In this document: positions 60,456-64,000 of the stretch, in pieces
How the letters are laid out: each line of letters opens with the position of its first letter
Position numbering within the stretch: position 1 is the first letter of the stretch
NCBI RefSeq assembly: GCF_003664125.1
Contig: NZ_RCCP01000004.1
Coordinates: forward strand, 248,001 to 312,000
Origin: Planococcus citreus
Lineage (GTDB): Bacteria; Bacillota; Bacilli; Bacillales_A; Planococcaceae
Reading direction: 5' to 3'
DNA: 64,000 nucleotides
The notes under the pieces: generated by a model
What the model saw: the letters and a program-made list of their open reading frames with translations, nothing else
Told to the model about the DNA's origin: nothing
Database searches by the model: none
Program-made: the position numbers and the translations under genes

Positions 60456-60488
60456 AACGCGGGCCGAATGAGGTCCGCGTTTTCGTTT
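60456..60488 (+). terminator. Intrinsic terminator of niaP
   Basis: AACGCGGGCC pairs with GGTCCGCGTTTT around GAATGA, with one G-U pair. Confidence 0.85.
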
Positions 60489-60571
60489 TCTCCAAAGTGA
60501 AAAGAGGGAATGAGCCAAAAATAGCTAATAAGTAATGAAGAAATGAATTTAATGGAAACGAGTGTGGAGAT

Positions 60572-61414
60572 ATGGAATGGAAATGGTACCAGGAGATTGG
60601 CGAATATATGGAAAAAGCAAGGCCGCTACTTGAAAAAAGGGAAGACCTATACAGTTTATTTCTCGGCGTGCTTGGCCAAATTGAACAAGGGCGTTATGAA
60701 ACCTTCTATTTAGGGCTCGCGGAAGACCGGCAAGGCGTTGCGGCACTGGCTTTGATGACGCCTCCCCATCCGTTGCAATTGATCGTCTGTCGAGAAGACG
60801 CGAATGTGGAAGCGTTGGTAGCGAATGAATTCCGCAATGCGAAAATCGAAATTTTTGGCGTCATTGGGGATAAAGGAACCGCTGAAAGATTTGCGGATGC
60901 ATGGGGAGGGCTTTCGGAAATTGCGATGGACCAAGGGTTATACCGGATCGACGCCGTGCGGAAGAAACTTGCGAAAAGCCCGGGCAGCTGGCGTGTGGCG
61001 AACCGGCTTGATGCACCCTTGCTCGTCGATTGGTATCAATTATTCGGTGAAGATACCGGCATCGGCAATCCGTCGCAAGAGGAGGCGGAAGAAAAAATAG
61101 CTGACTTCATTTCACGTAAGGAAGTGTTTCTCTGGGAAGACGGGGGGCGTGCGGTGTCCTGTATGAAAAAAGCGCGGCCTTCCAAGCATGGCATCACCGT
61201 ATCATTTGTTTTTACGCCCAAAGAGTTGCGAAAAAAAGGCTATGCGCGTACGCTCGTTGCGGAAGTTACGGAAGAGCTGCTCAATGAGTATGATTTTGCT
61301 ATGCTTTATACAGACTTGGCGAATGGCACTTCCAACAAGATTTACCAGGAAATCGGCTATGAACAAATCGCCAATCCGGTGCACTTGAAATTTGGGCAGC
61401 CACAACGGGAGTAA
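60572..61414 (+). CDS. GNAT-family N-acetyltransferase
   Basis: A 280-residue protein. An N-terminal region of about 130 residues with weak similarity to a GNAT half precedes a C-terminal GNAT (FR47-like) domain with F-V-F-T-P-K-E-L-R-K-K-G-Y-A-R-T-L-V as the acetyl-CoA site, and N-x-x-S-N-K-I-Y-Q-E-I-G-Y. The substrate is unknown. The start ATG at 60572 has a weak ribosome binding site; no better alternative is seen. The ABC operon starts 54 bases after its stop. Confidence 0.8.
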   Translation: MEWKWYQEIGEYMEKARPLLEKREDLYSLFLGVLGQIEQGRYETFYLGLAEDRQGVAALALMTPPHPLQLIVCREDANVEALVANEFRNAKIEIFGVIGDKGTAERFADAWGGLSEIAMDQGLYRIDAVRKKLAKSPGSWRVANRLDAPLLVDWYQLFGEDTGIGNPSQEEAEEKIADFISRKEVFLWEDGGRAVSCMKKARPSKHGITVSFVFTPKELRKKGYARTLVAEVTEELLNEYDFAMLYTDLANGTSNKIYQEIGYEQIANPVHLKFGQPQRE

Positions 61415-61467
61415 AGCCCTGTGTATAAGGGTATAGAAAAACGACCAATTGAAAGGGGGCGAAGCGA

Positions 61468-62436
61468 ATGATCCGCTTTGACAAGGTCACAAAACGATTT
61501 CCGGACGGTACGGAAGCGTTGAAGGACGTTACGCTCGATTTGCCCGCACGCCAGCTGACCGCCATCATCGGCCCCAGTGGATGCGGAAAAACGACCTTGA
61601 TGAAAATGGTGAATAAGCTCGAAAATCCGACAGCGGGCGCCATATACATAGACGATGAGCCAATCACCGGCATGGACGAGGTGAAGTTAAGGCGGTCGAT
61701 CGGTTACGTCATTCAGCGCATCGGCTTGTTTCCTCATATGACCATCGCTGACAATGTCTCGTTAGTTCCGAAATTACTGAACTGGCCAGCCGATAAAACC
61801 GACGAACGCTCGAAAGAACTGCTGCAATTAGTCGGATTGGACCCTGCCGTTTTCATGGATCGCTATCCATTGGAATTGAGCGGTGGCCAGCAGCAACGTG
61901 TCGGCGTCGTCCGTGCATTAGCGGGTGATCCGAATATCGTGCTGATGGATGAGCCGTTTTCGGCGCTCGACCCGATCAGCCGTGAACAATTACAGGATGA
62001 GCTGCGTCATTTGCAGCAGGAAATTCATAAAACGATCATTTTCGTCACCCACGACATGGACGAGGCCTTGAAAATCGCCGATACGATTGTCGTGATGAAG
62101 GATGGGCAAGTCGAACAGATCGGGACGCCGCAACAATTGATCGATGAACCCGCCAATGAATTTGTGCGGAACTTTATCGGTACTGAACGCATTAACCAGA
62201 AACGTTCATTTGGAGACCGGCGTTTGAAGGAATTCGTGTTCCTCTTCGATAAGGACTGGGCAGGAGAAGCTGAAGAGGTGGAAGCCAAATTGTCGGTTAG
62301 CGATGCGCATCAGCTATTGGAACAAAGCGGCAAACCGCGCTTGGCTATAATCGATGAAGGAACATTAGTCGGCTTTGCCGGAGAGCGTGAATTGCTGAGG
62401 GCTGCCCTCTATGATGAGAAGGAGGCGACTGCATGA
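61468..62436 (+). CDS. Osmoprotectant ABC transporter ATP-binding protein (OpuCA/OpuBA-like)
   Basis: A 322-residue ATPase. Walker A is G-P-S-G-C-G-K-T-T, the signature L-S-G-G-Q-Q-Q-R, Walker B V-L-M-D-E-P, and the H-loop V-T-H-D-M-D-E-A. Typical of the OTCN group are R-R-S-I-G-Y-V-I-Q and the G-T-P-Q-Q-L-I-D-E-P tail. The C-terminal part (from about 250) looks like one reduced CBS-like module where OpuCA has two. AAGGGGGCG precedes the ATG. First gene of an ABC operon with overlaps. Confidence 0.88.
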   Translation: MIRFDKVTKRFPDGTEALKDVTLDLPARQLTAIIGPSGCGKTTLMKMVNKLENPTAGAIYIDDEPITGMDEVKLRRSIGYVIQRIGLFPHMTIADNVSLVPKLLNWPADKTDERSKELLQLVGLDPAVFMDRYPLELSGGQQQRVGVVRALAGDPNIVLMDEPFSALDPISREQLQDELRHLQQEIHKTIIFVTHDMDEALKIADTIVVMKDGQVEQIGTPQQLIDEPANEFVRNFIGTERINQKRSFGDRRLKEFVFLFDKDWAGEAEEVEAKLSVSDAHQLLEQSGKPRLAIIDEGTLVGFAGERELLRAALYDEKEATA

Positions 62437-63071
62437 ATGCATTTTTCGATACACTGGTAAGTCGTCAGGACATGATCCAAGATGCCTTTATCGAACATAT
62501 TTATTTATCTTTCGTCGCTGTGGCGATCGGCATTGCAATCGCTTTGCCTACGGGTGTTATGATCGCCCGTTACCGGCGCTTTGCCGAACCGATTATCGGA
62601 GTTACCGCGGTGTTCCAAACGATACCAAGTCTAGCTTTATTTGGATTTCTTGTGCCGATTCTTGGCATCGGTTCACCGACCGCATTAATTGCGCTGATTA
62701 TTTATGCGCTATTGCCGATTTTGCGCAATACTTACGCCGGTATTGTCGGGGTCGATGGATCCACGATTGAAGCAGGGCGCGGAATGGGCATGACAAGAAC
62801 ACAAATCCTGCGCCAGATTGAATTGCCGTTGGCGCTGCCGTTTATCATGGCCGGTATCCGTACCGCAACGGTATTGACAGTCGGCATCGCGACGCTCGCG
62901 ACTTTTGTCGGAGCAGGCGGCCTTGGCGACATCATCTACCGGGGGCTGCAATCGTATAATAATTCGCTGGTGCTTGCCGGTGCATTGCCGGTTGCCTTAT
63001 TGGCGATCGGGTTTGATTTAATTTTGAAATGGATTGAAAAACGCGCCACGCCAAAAGGACTGAAAACCTAA
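62433..63071 (+). CDS. Osmoprotectant ABC transporter permease (OpuCB/OpuBB-like)
   Basis: A 212-residue permease with about five or six helices. The cytoplasmic EAA-like loop is E-A-G-R-G-M-G-M-T-R-T-Q-I-L-R-Q-I-E-L-P-L-A-L-P (near 110), typical of the binding-protein-dependent permeases of betaine and carnitine importers. It overlaps the ATPase gene by four bases. OpuC operons carry two permeases; only one is visible before the window ends. Confidence 0.9.
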   Translation: MNAFFDTLVSRQDMIQDAFIEHIYLSFVAVAIGIAIALPTGVMIARYRRFAEPIIGVTAVFQTIPSLALFGFLVPILGIGSPTALIALIIYALLPILRNTYAGIVGVDGSTIEAGRGMGMTRTQILRQIELPLALPFIMAGIRTATVLTVGIATLATFVGAGGLGDIIYRGLQSYNNSLVLAGALPVALLAIGFDLILKWIEKRATPKGLKT

Positions 63072-63153
63072 GTTTTTTGCCTGTGAGTTGAGGCGCGGCA
63101 GCAAACTGAATGAGCAAACAGGCTCGAAACGGGCCGAAAAGGGGGAAACAACA

Positions 63154-64000
63154 ATGAAAAAAACAGCATTTGGCGTATTGCTTGGCACATCTGCGATTCT
63201 TGCTGCCTGCAGCGGCGGCGCAGAGTCGGAACCAATCGTCATCGGGGGCAAGCCGTGGACAGAACAATACATCCTGCCGCATATTCTCGGGCAGTATATC
63301 GAAGCGAACTCGGACTATAGCGTGGAGTACGAAGAAGGGCTAGGGGAAGTGTCGATCTTGACGCCGGCACTCGAGCAAGGCGATATCGACCTGTACGTTG
63401 AATACACCGGAACCGGCCTGAAAGATGTATTGAAACGCGAGTCGACACCAGGCCAGTCTTCGGAGGAAGTATTGGAAGAAGTGCGTGCAGGATATGAAGA
63501 AGAACTCGACGCTACATGGCTCGAACCACTCGGGTTTGAAAATGGCTATACCTTGGCGTACGCCAAAGATTACGATGCGGAAACCTATTCAGACCTTGCG
63601 GAAATCTCCCAATCCGAAGACATGAGCTTCGGGGCACCCCACCCGTTTTATGAGCGCCAAGGAGACGGCTATGATGATATGGTAGCCACTTATCCATTCG
63701 AGTTTTCAGCAACTGAAAGTTTCGACCCGGCCATTATGTATGAAGCGGTGCAGAATGGTGACGTCGATGTCATCCCGGCGTTCACCACCGACAGCCGCAT
63801 TGACTTGTTCGACCTGAAGACGACGGAAGACGACCAGTCGTTCTTCCCGAAATACGATGCTGTACCGGTCGTCCGGATGGAAACGCTCGAAGAATATCCA
63901 GAACTTGAGGACTTGTTAAATGAGCTGGCCGGACAAATCACGGAAGAAGAAATGCTCGCGATGAATTCGCGTGTAGATGTGGACCAGGAGATTCCGAGCG
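63154..64000 (+). CDS. Osmoprotectant ABC transporter substrate-binding lipoprotein (cut by window end)
   Basis: The frame is open from ATG 63154 to the window end, about 282 residues. Signal peptide with lipobox L-A-A-C (about 16-19), then I-V-I-G-G-K-P-W-T-E-Q-Y-I-L, Y-V-E-Y-T-G-T-G and W-L-E-P-L-G-F-E-N-G-Y, which are marks of the OpuAC-like glycine betaine/carnitine/choline binding family. The substrate cannot be fixed; relatives bind quaternary amines or ergothioneine. AAAGGGGGAA precedes the ATG. Third gene of the ABC operon. Confidence 0.9.
   Translation, partial: MKKTAFGVLLGTSAILAACSGGAESEPIVIGGKPWTEQYILPHILGQYIEANSDYSVEYEEGLGEVSILTPALEQGDIDLYVEYTGTGLKDVLKRESTPGQSSEEVLEEVRAGYEEELDATWLEPLGFENGYTLAYAKDYDAETYSDLAEISQSEDMSFGAPHPFYERQGDGYDDMVATYPFEFSATESFDPAIMYEAVQNGDVDVIPAFTTDSRIDLFDLKTTEDDQSFFPKYDAVPVVRMETLEEYPELEDLLNELAGQITEEEMLAMNSRVDVDQEIPS

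Overview
The window reads as chromosomal DNA of a low-to-mid GC Gram-positive of the Bacillales, most likely a Planococcaceae member (Planococcus or a close relative). The grounds are the gene content (FMN riboswitch plus ribDE-ribBA-ribH, Des/DesK/DesR, NiaP, YclNOPQ-type iron uptake, HflX, CydDC, YdaT-like and YngI-like proteins), AGGAGG-type ribosome binding sites, frequent GTG and TTG starts, and many short U-tailed hairpins between genes. The genus is inferred; no rRNA or tRNA gene is present to test it. The window starts inside fumC and ends inside an osmoprotectant-type binding-protein gene.

Layout. 0-8.5 kb: end of fumC, a Dph6-like ATPase with a GNAT protein, an atypical BCCT transporter, a decayed SulP remnant beside uspA, an MFS transporter, a serine recombinase lacking its active-site serine, and an intact SulP gene. 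8.7-13.9 kb: a 1053-residue membrane-anchored glycosidase-like protein, then a Fur-controlled YclQ-type siderophore-binding lipoprotein and an O-methyltransferase. 13.9-17.2 kb: an esterase, a thioesterase, and a MarR/ring-cleaving dioxygenase pair of the MhqR type. 17.3-21.2 kb: two nearly identical FMN riboswitches in tandem before the riboflavin operon. 21.5-23.9 kb: a two-subunit sodium/solute symporter with an extra small membrane protein. 24.2-29.4 kb: glycosyltransferase, M15 peptidase, nitroreductase, NmrA-like reductase and an ABC-2 exporter.

30.0-30.8 kb is a non-coding patchwork of repeats. 30.8-39.5 kb holds a methyltransferase, an acyl-CoA synthetase, WrbA, a multi-pass membrane protein and CydD/CydC. 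39.5-42.9 kb holds des-desK-desR, a membrane-fluidity module. 42.9-47.2 kb holds a YdaT-like stress protein, a PutP-type proline symporter and a betaine-type BCCT carrier. 47.4-50.5 kb holds a glyoxalase-like protein, hflX and a lipoprotein. 50.6-51.05 kb holds two more copies of the second repeat. 51.2-53.9 kb encodes yclN-yclO-yclP, which would partner the lipoprotein gene 38 kb away. 54-64 kb holds a PAP2-like protein, glnK-amtB under three GlnR/TnrA-type boxes, a cysteine-free UDG-like protein, a ZIP transporter, a DUF4003 protein, niaP, a GNAT protein and an OpuC-type ABC importer.

Physiologically the window is rich in osmolyte and ion uptake (two BCCT carriers, PutP, OpuC-like ABC, SulP, ZIP), siderophore uptake, quinone/electrophile defence and cold adaptation. 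I see no prophage, insertion sequence, CRISPR array or rRNA. The least explained parts are non-coding: the tandem riboswitch, a three-copy repeat of about 180 bp with a covarying hairpin, a terminator whose stem contains the next gene's Shine-Dalgarno sequence, and a split iron-uptake system with matching promoters.
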